Origin: Vibrio coralliirubri
Lineage (GTDB): Bacteria; Pseudomonadota; Gammaproteobacteria; Enterobacterales; Vibrionaceae
Direction: 5' to 3'
Assembly: GCF_024347375.1 (NCBI RefSeq)
Contig: NZ_AP025470.1
Location: 1,054,001 to 1,118,000, forward strand
Length of the DNA stretch: 64,000 nt
Position 1 is the stretch's first letter, and every line of letters starts with the position of its first letter. Shown here in pieces: positions 25,629-36,005 of the stretch. Made by a program: the position numbers and the translations under genes. The notes under the pieces are model-generated. The model did not search any database. It saw only the letters and a list, made by a program, of their open reading frames with translations, and was not told the DNA's origin.

Positions 25629-28382
25629 ATGACGAGTAAATGGTTTACACAACAAAGTTCAGATGTTTTAAACGAACTGAACGCAGATCAAACGACAGGT
25701 TTATCAACTTCTGAAGCGGATGCACGCTTAGAGAAGCACGGCACTAACGAACTGACTGCACAAGAGTCAGCTTCTGCGTGGGAACTGTATATTCATCAAT
25801 ATAAAAACCCACTGATTTTTATTCTAGCTGTTGGTGCAATCGTTTCTTGGTCTACTGGCCACGCGATTGATGCTATTGCTATTGCAGTGATTATCCTTAT
25901 CAATACTGGTATTGCATTCTGGCAGGAGTTTAAAGCTCAGAAAGGGATGGAAGCGCTAAAAGAAATGGCAGCTCCAGAAGCCGAAGTGATGCGCGATGGT
26001 AAATGGATCAGTGTTCCAGCGAAAACCCTCGTTCCTGGTGACATCATCAAAATTAATACTGGCGATATTCTGCCTGCTGATGTTCGTATTCTTGAGTCAA
26101 ACCGCCTGACGGTAGATGAGGCTGCCCTGACCGGTGAATCTGAGCCAGTGAACAAGCAGTCTGAACGCCTTGAAGATGAGACCCTTGGTCTTGGCGATCA
26201 GAAGAACATGGGTTTCATGACAACAATCGTGACTACAGGTACAGGCCTTGCTGTTGTAACAAGCACAGGTATGCAAACTGAAGTTGGTCACATCGCTGAT
26301 ATGATGAACCAAACGGAAGAGACGAAAACACCAATGCAAGAGCGTATGGACACCATCGCACTCGCACTATTGGTTGTTGCTCTTGTGGTTGTTGCTATTG
26401 TTTGTGCTATCGGTGTTTACCACGGTATGCCATGGTTAGAAATCCTAACAACAGGTATCTCTTTATCGGTTGCCGCAATTCCTGAAGGCTTACCAACGGT
26501 GGTTACTATCGTATTAACGATGGGCTCGACTAAGATGGTTAAGAATAATGCTTTGGCTAAACAGCTAGCAGCAATCGAAACGCTTGGTTCTACAACCGTT
26601 ATCTGTTCAGATAAAACCGGTACGCTAACACAAAACCAAATGCAGGTAATGAAAGCGTACGATGCGTCTGGTCGTTACTGGGATGTATCAGGTAAAGGTT
26701 TTGATCCTAAGGGTGAATTCATTACCAAAGGTCACAATGTCGAAGCGACAAACAGCCCTGCAATGATGAAAGGTCTTGTTGTTGCAACGCTTTGTAACGA
26801 TGCTGAATATGTAAATGCTGATGGTAAATGGACGGTTCGTGGCAACCCGACAGAAGGCGCACTAATTGTTGCAGCTGCAAAAGCAGGTCTTAAACAAGAT
26901 GAAATGCTATCAACGGGTGGCTACTCAATCGTTAAGAAGTTCCCGTTCGATTCTGGTCGTAAGATGGCTTCTGTTATCGTTCGTGACCCACAAGGTAAGC
27001 ACTTCCTAGCATTGAAAGGCGCACCAGATGTTGTTCTTGGTAAATCAACCAGCTTCATGGTTGACGGTGGTTTCGTACCAACGGTTGGCTGTGAAGTTTC
27101 AGGCAACTTGGCTCTCGATACCGCACCGTCTCAAGAGCTTCATTTAAACTTTGAAGCGGCAATCCAAACCTTTGGTGGTGATGCTCTGCGTACACTTGCC
27201 GTTGGTTTCCGTGAATTAAAAGAAGAAGAGCTTGAGTTAGATTTCCCTGAGCTTGAAAAAGACGTCAGCATCCTGGGTATCTATGGCATCATGGATCCAC
27301 CGCGTCCAGAAGTGCGCGATGCAGTAAATAGCTGTTATAGCGCTGGTGTTCGTACGGTAATGATTACCGGTGACCACGCAGTCACGGCAGCAGCGATTGC
27401 TCGTGAAATCGGAATCATCCGTAGTGAAGACGATCTAGTGGTAACGGGTGCTGAGCTTGACCAAATGGATGACGAGAAGCTGTTGTCTATCTGTTCTCAG
27501 GTTGCAGTATTTGCACGTGTTACTCCAGAGCACAAGCTGCGTATCGTAAAAGCACAGCAAGAGAACAACGAAGTTGCCTCTATGACCGGTGACGGCGTGA
27601 ACGATGCGCCAGCGCTGCGTCGTGCAGACATTGGTGTTGCGATGGGTATTACAGGTACGTCTGTTGCGAAAGACTCAGGTGACCTTATCCTGTTGGATGA
27701 TAACTTCAGTACTATCGTGAAGGCGGTACGTCAGGGTCGTCAAATTTTCGATAACCTACGTAAGTTTATCCGCCAAGCACTTACAGCGAACGTGGGTGAG
27801 GTTTCGGTAATCCTATTTGCATTCCTACTCATGGGACCAGATGTAGTACTTCCGCTAACTCCACTAATGATCTTATGGGTTAACCTCGTTTCTGACGGTC
27901 TACCAGCACTTGCACTCGGTGTTGAGCCAGAAGAGAAAGATCTCATGGAGCGTAAGCCAGGCAAACGTGACCAAGGCTTCTTCTCTAATGGTCTGGGCGC
28001 TCGTATCCTAACTCGTGGTCTCGCATTAGGTGGTCTAAGCTTTGTGACATTCTCTTACGCACTCGACGGTGGTTACAGTGCTCAATACGCACAAACTGTT
28101 GCGTTTTTAACACTGATCTTTGCTCAACTTTGGAGCTTGTTCGATGCACGTACGTTTACAACGATTTATCGTAAGAACCCGTTCACTAACCACTACCTAC
28201 TTGGTGCGGTGGCAGTATCGGCTATCTTGTCTTTAAGCGTTGTTTACACAAGCTTCGGTCAGCTGGTATTCAGCACAGAAGCACTAGAGTTTAATCACTT
28301 AATATCGTTAATCTTCATTGCAGCAGTACCAACATTTGTTCTATCTGCTATCAAAGAAGTGACTAAAGTGAAGTTTATCTAA
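25629..28382 (+). CDS. Cation-transporting P-type ATPase, P2 (Ca2+) type
   Basis: This 917-residue P-type ATPase has an N-terminal cation_ATPase_N region. M4 contains PEGLP (VAAIPEGLPTVVTIVL), with the ion-binding Glu of Ca2+ pumps. The phosphorylation Asp328 lies in CSDKTGTLT, the N-domain contains KGAPD, the hinge TGDGVNDAPAL is present, and M6 has NLVSDGLPALALGVEP with the Asn and Asp used in SERCA/PMR1 Ca2+ site II. I infer Ca2+ (possibly Mn2+) export; H+ or Na+/K+ P2 pumps remain possible. I chose the ATG at 25629, preceded by GGAG seven bases upstream. In-frame TTG 25611 and ATG 25614 are less well served. Confidence 0.88.
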   Translation: MTSKWFTQQSSDVLNELNADQTTGLSTSEADARLEKHGTNELTAQESASAWELYIHQYKNPLIFILAVGAIVSWSTGHAIDAIAIAVIILINTGIAFWQEFKAQKGMEALKEMAAPEAEVMRDGKWISVPAKTLVPGDIIKINTGDILPADVRILESNRLTVDEAALTGESEPVNKQSERLEDETLGLGDQKNMGFMTTIVTTGTGLAVVTSTGMQTEVGHIADMMNQTEETKTPMQERMDTIALALLVVALVVVAIVCAIGVYHGMPWLEILTTGISLSVAAIPEGLPTVVTIVLTMGSTKMVKNNALAKQLAAIETLGSTTVICSDKTGTLTQNQMQVMKAYDASGRYWDVSGKGFDPKGEFITKGHNVEATNSPAMMKGLVVATLCNDAEYVNADGKWTVRGNPTEGALIVAAAKAGLKQDEMLSTGGYSIVKKFPFDSGRKMASVIVRDPQGKHFLALKGAPDVVLGKSTSFMVDGGFVPTVGCEVSGNLALDTAPSQELHLNFEAAIQTFGGDALRTLAVGFRELKEEELELDFPELEKDVSILGIYGIMDPPRPEVRDAVNSCYSAGVRTVMITGDHAVTAAAIAREIGIIRSEDDLVVTGAELDQMDDEKLLSICSQVAVFARVTPEHKLRIVKAQQENNEVASMTGDGVNDAPALRRADIGVAMGITGTSVAKDSGDLILLDDNFSTIVKAVRQGRQIFDNLRKFIRQALTANVGEVSVILFAFLLMGPDVVLPLTPLMILWVNLVSDGLPALALGVEPEEKDLMERKPGKRDQGFFSNGLGARILTRGLALGGLSFVTFSYALDGGYSAQYAQTVAFLTLIFAQLWSLFDARTFTTIYRKNPFTNHYLLGAVAVSAILSLSVVYTSFGQLVFSTEALEFNHLISLIFIAAVPTFVLSAIKEVTKVKFI

Positions 28383-28407
28383 GGCAGACTTCTTAGCTAA
28401 ATAATTG

Positions 28408-28435
28408 AATCCCGCCATAAAAGGCGGGATTTTTT
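28408..28435 (+). terminator. Terminator of the P-type ATPase gene
   Basis: AATCCCGCC-ataaaa-GGCGGGATT followed by a T-run. Confidence 0.85.
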
Positions 28436-28506
28436 ATGCCTGTTATCTTGGGAACGCAGAATTAGAAATGAAAACTGATGTAGAGGCGGCTTCTAGAGAG
28501 TGGCAA

Positions 28507-28533
28507 TAAAAAAGCAGCGCTTTAAGCGCTGCC
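28507..28533 (-). terminator. Terminator of nth (and rsx operon)
   Basis: GCAGCGCTT/AAGCGCTGC is a self-complementary stem; on the minus strand it is followed by TTTTTTAT. It lies 30 bp after the nth stop. Confidence 0.8.
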
Positions 28534-28562
28534 GTGTTGATTAATTGTTGTGAACGGAAAGA

Positions 28563-29198
28563 CTAATCTTCGCTCTTTTCTTTGAACTCACAGAGATCTT
28601 CAATGATACAGCTGCCACAGCGTGGTTTACGTGCGACACAGGTGTAACGTCCATGAAGAATGAGCCAGTGGTGGACATCCAGTTTGAATTCTTTTGGGAT
28701 AACTTTAAGTAGTTTTGCTTCGACATCGTCGACGGTTTTACCCATCGCTAGCTTAGTGCGGTTTGATACGCGATAGATGTGAGTATCAACGGCAATCGTT
28801 GGCCAACCGAAAGCGGTATTTAACACTACGTTTGCTGTTTTACGTCCAACACCTGGAAGGGCTTCTAATGCAGCGCGATCTTCCGGTACTTCACCATTAT
28901 GTAGGTCAAGCAGCATACGACACGTCTTGATGGTGTTTTCTGCTTTCGAATTAAATAGACCGATGGTCTTGATGTACTCTTTTAAACCATCAACACCTAG
29001 GTCGAAAATAGCTTGTGGCGTATTGGCTACAGGGTACAGCTTATCTGTCGCCTTGTTCACACTAACATCGGTTGCTTGTGCTGATAAAAGTACGGCGATC
29101 AGCAACTCGAATGGGCTGTTCCAGTTAAGCTCAGTCTCTGGCTTTGGATTGTTTTCTCTTAAACGCTCAAGTATTTCTACTCGTTTTACATTGTTCAT
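28563..29198 (-). CDS. nth: Endonuclease III
   Basis: Endonuclease III is a DNA glycosylase/AP lyase for oxidised pyrimidines. The 211-residue protein has the helix-hairpin-helix LEALPGVGRKTANVVLN, whose Lys is the Schiff-base nucleophile. The catalytic Asp is in AVDTHIYRVSNR. A C-terminal [4Fe-4S] loop shows the exact spacing C-x6-C-x2-C-x5-C (CVARKPRCGSCIIEDLC). It follows rsxE on the same strand with a 164-bp gap, the conserved rsx-nth order of gamma-proteobacteria. A weak hairpin in the gap may partly separate the units. Confidence 0.96.
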   Translation of the reverse strand: MNNVKRVEILERLRENNPKPETELNWNSPFELLIAVLLSAQATDVSVNKATDKLYPVANTPQAIFDLGVDGLKEYIKTIGLFNSKAENTIKTCRMLLDLHNGEVPEDRAALEALPGVGRKTANVVLNTAFGWPTIAVDTHIYRVSNRTKLAMGKTVDDVEAKLLKVIPKEFKLDVHHWLILHGRYTCVARKPRCGSCIIEDLCEFKEKSED

Positions 29199-29362
29199 AG
29201 CGACATTACTTTCAAATAGTTAGGGCATGAAGCTTGGATTGCTTCTGCTTTATCATCGGTTACGCGCTCTTATGAGCGTCATTATTATATGTACTGTTTA
29301 GATCTGATTTTCCCCGCTGAGTGGTTGAGCTAACTCAGCGAGGTTTAAGCTAATTTAACTTA

Positions 29363-30055
29363 TTAGGCATTGGTAACGCGAGCGCGTTCAATGACTGGTT
29401 TTTCTTGTTTTGGTTGTCTAGATTTTGCTTGGTTATCGATGATGTTTTTCAAAGCAATTAAGAAACCAACACCAATGAAGGCACCCGGTGGAAGCAGGGC
29501 TAACAAGAAGCTGTTATCAAATTGGAATATCTGGATTCGTAACACAGAAGCCCAGTCACCAAGCAGCAGGTCTGCACCATCAAATAGGGTACCGTTACCA
29601 ATAATCTCACGCATCGCACCTAACACGACCAATACTGATGTCATGCCGAGACCCATCCAGAAGCCATCTTGAGCCGCTGGTAGCACTTCATTCTTTGAAG
29701 CGAAGGCTTCGGCACGACCAATGATGATGCAGTTGGTCACGATCAGCGGGATGAAGATACCCAAAGAGAGATAAAGCCCATAGGCGTAAGCGTTCATCAG
29801 CAATTGAACACACGTTACTAGCGAGGCAATGATCATTACGAATACTGGGATACGCACTTCTTTTGGTACGTGGTTACGAACCAAAGAAACAGAAACGTTT
29901 GAGCCGACCAGTACAAGCAAGGTAGCAATACCGAGCCCAAGTGCGTTAGTGACTGTTGACGATACAGCCAGCAGCGGACATAACCCAAGAAGTTGCACTA
30001 AGGCAGGGTTATTGGCCCACATGCCATTTTTGATCAGTGTTTTATGGTCACTCAT
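29363..30055 (-). CDS. rsxE: Rnf/Rsx electron transport complex subunit E
   Basis: RsxE is a 230-residue integral membrane subunit with about six helices, homologous to RsxA and to NqrD/E. The pair forms the inverted-repeat core of the Rnf complex. Conserved [17 protein letters not shown] near residue 15 carries the Cys thought to help bind a membrane iron-sulfur site, with a second Cys in VTNCIIIG. The C-terminal ~25 residues are basic and cytosolic. The start codon overlaps the last base of the rsxG stop (30055), showing translational coupling. Confidence 0.95.
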   Translation of the reverse strand: MSDHKTLIKNGMWANNPALVQLLGLCPLLAVSSTVTNALGLGIATLLVLVGSNVSVSLVRNHVPKEVRIPVFVMIIASLVTCVQLLMNAYAYGLYLSLGIFIPLIVTNCIIIGRAEAFASKNEVLPAAQDGFWMGLGMTSVLVVLGAMREIIGNGTLFDGADLLLGDWASVLRIQIFQFDNSFLLALLPPGAFIGVGFLIALKNIIDNQAKSRQPKQEKPVIERARVTNA

Positions 30056-30684
30056 TATTCACCACCACAATTTAGAGGTTGAGCAAGCAATGCTTGGTTG
30101 TTTTGGTTAACGTATTGAACCGCTTGTTTGACTGACTTCACGACCGCTCTTGGTGTGATGGTTGCGCCAGTAAACTGGTCAAAGTCACCACCGTCTTTAC
30201 GAACCTTCCAACGGTCAAGATTAGAATCTGTTACTTGTTTGCCTGCAAACGAAAGAATCCAATCATTCACACGCAAATCAATCTTATCACCCAAACCTGG
30301 AGTTTCTTGGTGAGAAAGCACGCGAGTACCTAAAATAGTACCGTCGATCTTCATTCCAACAATCACTTTAATTGCGCCGTTGTAGCCGTCTGGGGCAATC
30401 GCTTCGATCGCAATCGCACGCGGCTCACCATTGATTTTAGCAATGTAAGCCGGCATCGCTTGCTCAGTACCAAGCTCTTCTGCTTGAACCAAAGTACAAG
30501 ACGAAAACAGCTCGTTGTCGTGCAGATCGTGTGGGATCACTTGGTTAAGAACAGACAGTAACTGAGCCTGTTCTTGTTGTTTGATCTGATCTTTGGTCAG
30601 GTAGTGAGTTACCGCGACCAAACCCGTCGAAGCACACGCAAAAATCGCGAGTACAAGGCCGTTTTTCTTAATTGCATTTAGCAT
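30055..30684 (-). CDS. rsxG: Rnf/Rsx electron transport complex subunit G
   Basis: RsxG is a 209-residue flavoprotein with one N-terminal membrane helix (about 10-28) and a periplasmic FMN-binding domain. FMN is attached covalently by phosphoester to the Thr in the [10 protein letters not shown] motif near residue 175 (S/T-G-A-T-x-T consensus). It relays electrons between periplasmic-side cofactors of the Rnf complex. It is 14 bp downstream of rsxD and overlaps rsxE by one base. Confidence 0.95.
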   Translation of the reverse strand: MLNAIKKNGLVLAIFACASTGLVAVTHYLTKDQIKQQEQAQLLSVLNQVIPHDLHDNELFSSCTLVQAEELGTEQAMPAYIAKINGEPRAIAIEAIAPDGYNGAIKVIVGMKIDGTILGTRVLSHQETPGLGDKIDLRVNDWILSFAGKQVTDSNLDRWKVRKDGGDFDQFTGATITPRAVVKSVKQAVQYVNQNNQALLAQPLNCGGE

Positions 30685-30698
30685 GGTATCCGCTCCCT

Positions 30699-31745
30699 TT
30701 AGTGGCCGTATGTACGAGGTTTGGTGTAGTAGTCAATCAGTGGAACACACATGTTGGCTAACAATACAGCAAACGCCACACCATCAGGGAAACCACCCCA
30801 ACTGCGGATGATAAAGACTAAACCGCCGATCAGAGCACCAAACACTAAGCGACCTTTCACTGTCGTGGATGCTGAAACTGGGTCGGTCGCAATGAAAAAT
30901 GCGCCGAGCATAGTCGCACCAGACAATAGATGAATGGTCGGTGATGCGGTTTCGCCAGGAGTGAACATCAAGAACACTAGGCTAAATAGGGTCAAGCTGC
31001 CCAGAAATGCCACTGGGATATGCCATTGAATCACGCGTTGTTTGATAAGCACCAAGCCACCAACAAGGTAAGCAAGGTTTACCCATTCCCAACCCACGCC
31101 AGCTAACCAGCTAAATTGAGGTTGAGACAGAGCTTCAGAAGCGGTGTTGCCTGCCGTTAATGCGGTTTTGAAGGCATCGAGTGGCGTCGCCATTGTGGTG
31201 CCATCAATCCCTAAACGAGCTTGTTGTAGAGATAATCCTTCATTATTGAAGCCAGTAAAGATCATCAAGAATGAGTCAACAAAACTGGTTGTTTCAGCGG
31301 TTAAGCTCGCGGGAGCATTCCAACTGGTCATCTGAACTGGGAACGAGATCAGCAGAACAACGTAAGCGACCATCGCTGGGTTAAATGGGTTTTGCCCAAG
31401 TCCGCCGTATAGGTGTTTCGCGATGACAATTGCGAAGAACATGCCTATCACTAGAATCCACCACGGAGAGTGTGGAGGAATCGCGACACTGAGTAGCCAA
31501 GCGGTGACAACAGCACTGTAGTCACGTAGCGCCATCACTGGTGGGCGTTTTCTTAGCAGCATGATTACCGCTTCAAAGGTAATCGCAAGTGCGATAGCAA
31601 ATACTAACTGGATGAGCGTACCCCATCCGAAGAAGTAGGTTTGAGCTAGTAGACCTGGCAATGCACAAATAGCGACCCATTTCATCAGATCTGGGGTGCT
31701 TCTACGACTGTGTGCGTGCGGTGAGCTGGCGATAAAGAAGGCCAC
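30699..31745 (-). CDS. rsxD: Rnf/Rsx electron transport complex subunit D
   Basis: RsxD is a 348-residue polytopic membrane subunit with about nine to ten helices, homologous to NqrB. The covalent FMN site is the Thr of DGTTMATP near residue 185. With RsxE/A it would form the ion-conducting part of the complex, pumping Na+ (or H+) as electrons flow between ferredoxin and NAD. The start codon shares one base with the rsxC stop at 31745. Confidence 0.95.
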   Translation of the reverse strand: MAFFIASSPHAHSRRSTPDLMKWVAICALPGLLAQTYFFGWGTLIQLVFAIALAITFEAVIMLLRKRPPVMALRDYSAVVTAWLLSVAIPPHSPWWILVIGMFFAIVIAKHLYGGLGQNPFNPAMVAYVVLLISFPVQMTSWNAPASLTAETTSFVDSFLMIFTGFNNEGLSLQQARLGIDGTTMATPLDAFKTALTAGNTASEALSQPQFSWLAGVGWEWVNLAYLVGGLVLIKQRVIQWHIPVAFLGSLTLFSLVFLMFTPGETASPTIHLLSGATMLGAFFIATDPVSASTTVKGRLVFGALIGGLVFIIRSWGGFPDGVAFAVLLANMCVPLIDYYTKPRTYGH

Positions 31746-34555
31746 TACTCTTTCTCCTCATTATTCTTTTTATCTAGCTCTTGCTGTGCTTTTCTTGCTT
31801 TAGCACGAGCAATAGCGGCAGCAACAGCTGCTTTCTTAGGATTGACTGGTTCTTGTTGAGTTTCAGCCTTTACTTCAACTGCAGGTTCAACCACAGATTC
31901 AGGCGTTTCTGCTGATTCTTCCTGTTTCGCTTGTTGTGCCTTTCTTGCTTTAGCGCGAGCGATTGCGGCAGCAACGGCTGCTTTTTTAGGATCAACGGGT
32001 TCTGATTGAGTTTTAGCTTCAACCTCAATCACTGGCTCAGGAGTTTCTGCTGCTTCGTCTTGCTTAGCTTGTTGAGCTTTCTTGGCTTTAGCGCGAGCGA
32101 TGGCTGCAGCAACAGCGGCTTTCTTAGGATCGACTGACTCTTGTTGAGTTTCAGCTTCAACTTCAATCACTGACTCAGGAGTTTCCGCTTGCTTAGCTTG
32201 CTGTGCTTTTTTCGCTTTAGCGCGAGCAATGGCCGCAGCGACAGCATCTTTCTTAGCGTCGCCAGAGCTTTCAGCTGGAGCTTCACTTTCGGTTTGAGCA
32301 GCTGATTCTGCTTGTTGTGCTTTCTTGGCTTTAGCGCGAGCAATGGCCGCTGCGACAGCATCTTTCTCGGCATCGCCAGTACTTTCAGTCTGAGCATCAG
32401 AAGCTGATTCTGCTTGTTGAGCCTTCTTCGCTTTAGCACGCGCGATAGCCGCAGCGACAGCATCTTTCTTAGCATCTTTCTTAGCATCGCCAGAGCTTTT
32501 AGCTGGAGCTTCACTTTCGGTTTGAGCAGCTGATTCCGCTTGTTGAGCTTTCTTCGCTTTAGCACGAGCAATGGCCGCAGCGACAGCATCTTTCTTAGCG
32601 TCGCCAGTACTTTCAACTGGAGCCTCGGAAGCTGAACCTGCTTGTTGGGCTTTCTTGGCTTTAGCGCGAGCTATAGCCGCAGCGACAGCATCTTTCTTGG
32701 CATCGCCAGTACTTTCAGCCGGAGCGTCAGAAGCTGATTCCGCTTGTTGAGCTTTCTTCGCTTTAGCGCGAGCAATCGCAGCAGCTACTGCGTCTTTCTT
32801 ACCATCGCCTGAGCTTTCTTCAGGAGTATCAGCGGCTGCTTGTTGTGCCTTGCGCTCTCGAGCTTGTCGTTTACGTTCTTCACGCAATTTCGACATTTCA
32901 GAGTTGTCTGGTTCAGCGCCATCCGCTTTCTGAGCCGCAGCTTGTTTCGCTTTTGCCTTCGCAATAGCAGCAGCTACCGCAGGTTTCACTGCTGGTTCTG
33001 CATTAGGAGCTTGGTCTGCCGCAGCTTTCTGCGCTTTAACGCGAGCAATCGCAGCTGCAATCGCATCATCACCATCCGCAGACTTCATATCTTTACGACG
33101 GTTGTCAGCAGCTTTCTTGAAGCGGTTTTCACGTTCTGCTTTGTCGCGCTCCATACGAGCGTTTTTCTCTTCGAAACGAATCTTGGCGCGCTCTGCAGCT
33201 GTTGCTTCGTCTTTTCTTGTTTTGATTTCAGCTTTCGCTTGGCGATAGTATTGAACAAGAGGGATTTCACTTGGGCAGACAAACGCACAAGCACCACATT
33301 CAATACAGTCTTTAATATTCAGCTCTTCACACTTATCCAACTCGTTGGCTTTGGCATGCCATTGCAGTTGTTGAGGAAGTAGAGACGCAGGACAAGCTTC
33401 AGCACACGCGCTGCAACGAATACATTCCATCTCGTAAGTGCTTGGTGAGATCTCACGACGTGTTGGCGCTAAAATACAGTTCGACGTTTTAGTGATTGGC
33501 ACATTGGCGTGTGGCAAGGTAAAGCCCATCATCGGGCCGCCCAAAATCAAACGCGGCAGTTTTTTATCCGCTTTGTAGCCGAACTCTTCTAGTAACTCGT
33601 GTACTGGTGTACCTAGTAGTGACCACACGTTACGAGGTTGCTTAAAGGTTTTACCGGTTAAAGTCACTACGCGGTTAACCACTGGTTCACCGTCGATTAC
33701 CGCTCGCTTAATTGAGTAAAGCGAGGCGACGTTTTGAACCAAAACACCAATGTCTGCAGGAATGCCGCCAGCCGGAACCTCTTTGTTGGTGAGGATCTTG
33801 ATTAGCTGTTTCTCACCACCAGAAGGATACTTAGTTGGGATAACACGAATGACGATATCTTTGTCTTTCGCTGCAATCTCAAGTGCTTTTATCGCGTCTG
33901 GTTTGTTGTCTTCAATGCCGATAACCGTCAGCTTTGGTTGAAGAATGTGTTCAACGACTTCGATGCCTTTTAATACTTCGTCGGCATGTTCTTGAAGCAA
34001 CTTGTCATCAGAGGTGATGTAAGGTTCACATTCAGCAGCGTTGACGATCAAAATGTCGGTACGACCTAAGCCTGATTGAAGCTTCTTAGCCGTAGGGAAG
34101 CCTGCGCCGCCCATGCCTGAAATGCCAGCTTGGCGAATCACATCAAGCAGTTCGTCAGAAGTCTTTGTCGAAAAATCTTCAACTGGATTTTTTTCAATCC
34201 AAGTGTCTAGGCCATCAGGTTTAATAACCACGCACATTTCGCTCAAGCCTGAAGGGTGAGCGGTGGTTCGCGGTTCGATAGCGATAACCACACCCGATGT
34301 TGGTGCGTGTACTGGCAAAGTAAAACCTGTATCTAAGGCTGTAAGTTGCTGACCTTTTAACACAGTGTCGCCAGCAGCAACCAATAGGTTACCCGGCTTA
34401 CCTATGTGCTGTTTCACCGGAAGAACGATTTCTTCTGGAAGCCTTGCATGGACGATATCAGTAGTATTCGACTGTTTCTTGTTTTCAGCAGGGTGCACGC
34501 CGCCAGGGAAGTTCCAAATCGAGCCCGTGCGAATTTGTTCAATTAAAGAGATCAT
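31745..34555 (-). CDS. rsxC: Rnf/Rsx electron transport complex subunit C with long repeat tail
   Basis: RsxC is the peripheral NADH/FMN and iron-sulfur subunit. The ATG at 34555 ([11 protein letters not shown]) gives 936 residues; an upstream in-frame start at 34591 would overlap rsxB. Order: barrel-sandwich and NADH/FMN-binding Complex I 51-kDa-like domain (about 30-350, with [12 protein letters not shown] and [10 protein letters not shown]), a SLBB fold, then two ferredoxin motifs [12 protein letters not shown] and [12 protein letters not shown]. From about residue 490 the rest is an Ala/Lys/Glu-rich low-complexity tail. It contains 11 imperfect repeats around [16 protein letters not shown], the last nine closely similar. 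The E. coli protein is ~740 residues, so the tail is longer here. Confidence 0.95.
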   Translation of the reverse strand: MISLIEQIRTGSIWNFPGGVHPAENKKQSNTTDIVHARLPEEIVLPVKQHIGKPGNLLVAAGDTVLKGQQLTALDTGFTLPVHAPTSGVVIAIEPRTTAHPSGLSEMCVVIKPDGLDTWIEKNPVEDFSTKTSDELLDVIRQAGISGMGGAGFPTAKKLQSGLGRTDILIVNAAECEPYITSDDKLLQEHADEVLKGIEVVEHILQPKLTVIGIEDNKPDAIKALEIAAKDKDIVIRVIPTKYPSGGEKQLIKILTNKEVPAGGIPADIGVLVQNVASLYSIKRAVIDGEPVVNRVVTLTGKTFKQPRNVWSLLGTPVHELLEEFGYKADKKLPRLILGGPMMGFTLPHANVPITKTSNCILAPTRREISPSTYEMECIRCSACAEACPASLLPQQLQWHAKANELDKCEELNIKDCIECGACAFVCPSEIPLVQYYRQAKAEIKTRKDEATAAERAKIRFEEKNARMERDKAERENRFKKAADNRRKDMKSADGDDAIAAAIARVKAQKAAADQAPNAEPAVKPAVAAAIAKAKAKQAAAQKADGAEPDNSEMSKLREERKRQARERKAQQAAADTPEESSGDGKKDAVAAAIARAKAKKAQQAESASDAPAESTGDAKKDAVAAAIARAKAKKAQQAGSASEAPVESTGDAKKDAVAAAIARAKAKKAQQAESAAQTESEAPAKSSGDAKKDAKKDAVAAAIARAKAKKAQQAESASDAQTESTGDAEKDAVAAAIARAKAKKAQQAESAAQTESEAPAESSGDAKKDAVAAAIARAKAKKAQQAKQAETPESVIEVEAETQQESVDPKKAAVAAAIARAKAKKAQQAKQDEAAETPEPVIEVEAKTQSEPVDPKKAAVAAAIARAKARKAQQAKQEESAETPESVVEPAVEVKAETQQEPVNPKKAAVAAAIARAKARKAQQELDKKNNEEKE
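31770..33075. repeat. Tandem repeat array within rsxC 3' half
   Basis: Eleven imperfect tandem units of about 34-50 codons each share the core [14 protein letters not shown]. Units 3-7 also share linkers ending GDAKKD, and units 8-11 share linkers ending PKKA, suggesting two rounds of local duplication. Such an array is prone to length change by slippage or recombination. Confidence 0.85.
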
Positions 34556-34562
34556 ACTAACC

Positions 34563-35156
34563 CTATGCTTTAGGCTCTGACGCAGCCGCATCAGTCGCTT
34601 GGTTAGTGATATCAGTAACAGGAATGATGTTCATCTGCCATTTCCAATTTTCAGTCGTTGTTGCCACTGGAATCATTTCAATACAGTCAGTAGGGCACGG
34701 TGCGACACATAGATCACAACCTGTACATTCATCTTTAATTACTGTGTGCAATGCCTTGGTGCCACCAACAATGGCGTCAACAGGGCAGGCTTGAATACAC
34801 TTGGTACAGCCGATACACATATCTTCGTGAATGAAGGCAACGGTTTTTACTTTGTTATCTAAGTCATGAGCGGAGTCTTCAACTTCTACGCCCATTAAAT
34901 CTGCTAGCTTCTCAATGGTTGCTTGGCCGCCCGGAGGACATTTGTTGATCTTGTCTCCATTAGCGATCGCCTCTGCGTATGGGCGACAACCAGGGTAGCC
35001 ACACTGGCCACATTGAGTTTGCGGTAAAATGGTGTCGATTTGATCGACGATAGGATCGGCTTCAACTTTAAAACGGATAGAAGCAAAGCCCAAAATAGCG
35101 CCAAAAACAGCGGCTAAAACGGCTAGCGCAATGATCGCAATTAAAATGGTACTCAT
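34563..35156 (-). CDS. rsxB: Rnf/Rsx electron transport complex subunit B
   Basis: RsxB is the ferredoxin-like entry subunit of the complex, 197 residues. It has an N-terminal membrane helix (3-25), then a 4Fe-4S domain with CGQCGYPGC and a downstream Cys in INKCPPGG, and two 2[4Fe-4S] ferredoxin motifs, [12 protein letters not shown] and [12 protein letters not shown]. It is two bp downstream of rsxA and seven bp before the rsxC start. The short spacing supports coupled translation. Confidence 0.96.
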   Translation of the reverse strand: MSTILIAIIALAVLAAVFGAILGFASIRFKVEADPIVDQIDTILPQTQCGQCGYPGCRPYAEAIANGDKINKCPPGGQATIEKLADLMGVEVEDSAHDLDNKVKTVAFIHEDMCIGCTKCIQACPVDAIVGGTKALHTVIKDECTGCDLCVAPCPTDCIEMIPVATTTENWKWQMNIIPVTDITNQATDAAASEPKA

Positions 35157-35158
35157 GC

Positions 35159-35737
35159 TTATTTCACCAACCCAGTAAAGCCCATAAATGCCAGAGACAT
35201 TAGGCCTGCTGTGATCATCGCAATCGATGCACCTTTGAATGGCATTGGAACATCAGCAACCGCAATACGTTCACGCATTGCAGCAAATAGGATCAATACA
35301 AGCGAGAAACCAACCGCTGCGCCGAAACCATAGATGATCGACTGAATGAAGTTGTGGTTTTCATTGATGTTCAGAAGTGCCACACCTAATACCGCACAGT
35401 TGGTGGTGATAAGAGGCAGAAAGATACCCAGCAGGCGATAAAGAGTCGGGCTGGTTTTGTGAACGACCATTTCCGTAAATTGAACCACCACCGCGATAAC
35501 CAAGATGAAACTCATGGTACGCAGGTATTCAATACCCAGAGGGGTAAGGATGTAGGTTTCTACTAGGTATGCAGAGACCGACGCTAACGTTAGAACGAAA
35601 GTCGTCGCGAGGCCCATGCCAATCGCAGTCTCCAGTTTCTTGGAGACTCCCATAAATGGACATAGTCCTAAAAACTTCACTAGCACAAAGTTATTGACCA
35701 GCACTGTGCCAACCAACAACAAAAGGTATTCGGTCAT
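35159..35737 (-). CDS. rsxA: Rnf/Rsx electron transport complex subunit A
   Basis: RsxA is a 192-residue membrane subunit with six helices, first gene of the operon rsxABCDGE. It contains [15 protein letters not shown] and TTNCAVLG, the Cys-bearing half-helices that pair with those of RsxE around a membrane [2Fe-2S] centre in the related Nqr complex. In E. coli the same complex also keeps SoxR reduced; in vibrios it is mainly a sodium-motive Rnf. The promoter should lie in 35738-36005, but I did not identify a clear one. Confidence 0.95.
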   Translation of the reverse strand: MTEYLLLLVGTVLVNNFVLVKFLGLCPFMGVSKKLETAIGMGLATTFVLTLASVSAYLVETYILTPLGIEYLRTMSFILVIAVVVQFTEMVVHKTSPTLYRLLGIFLPLITTNCAVLGVALLNINENHNFIQSIIYGFGAAVGFSLVLILFAAMRERIAVADVPMPFKGASIAMITAGLMSLAFMGFTGLVK

Positions 35738-36005
35738 AATGGATTAATTCTTGAGATTCCGATCCCGATATTATCCTGCTTTGCTCACCTAATAACAACC
35801 AAGGATCACTAGGGATTTAGACACTTGGTGAAAAAATCAACGGGTAACCGTTTGATTAAGATGGATCAGGTTAAGTATAGGTGGGTATTTGCTGGGAATG
35901 AAAAATAAGATTAACTCAATGATAACTCATCGAATCAATCTTATTTTCTTTGTTGTAAAAAATGTCGAGGAACGAAATGACTTAGTCTTTATGGAGCTGA
36001 GCTTT

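Noticed and set aside
32167..32616. 149-codon minus-strand ORF in the repeat tail of rsxC
   Set aside because: It is an out-of-frame reading of the Ala/Lys repeats (Leu/Lys/Arg-rich) and has no start signal; the repeats keep any frame open.
32840..33382. 180-codon plus-strand ORF opposite rsxC
   Set aside because: It is antisense to the low-complexity and ferredoxin part of rsxC and is rich in Ser/Phe/Arg/Cys as expected for a complement of Lys/Glu/Ala codons.
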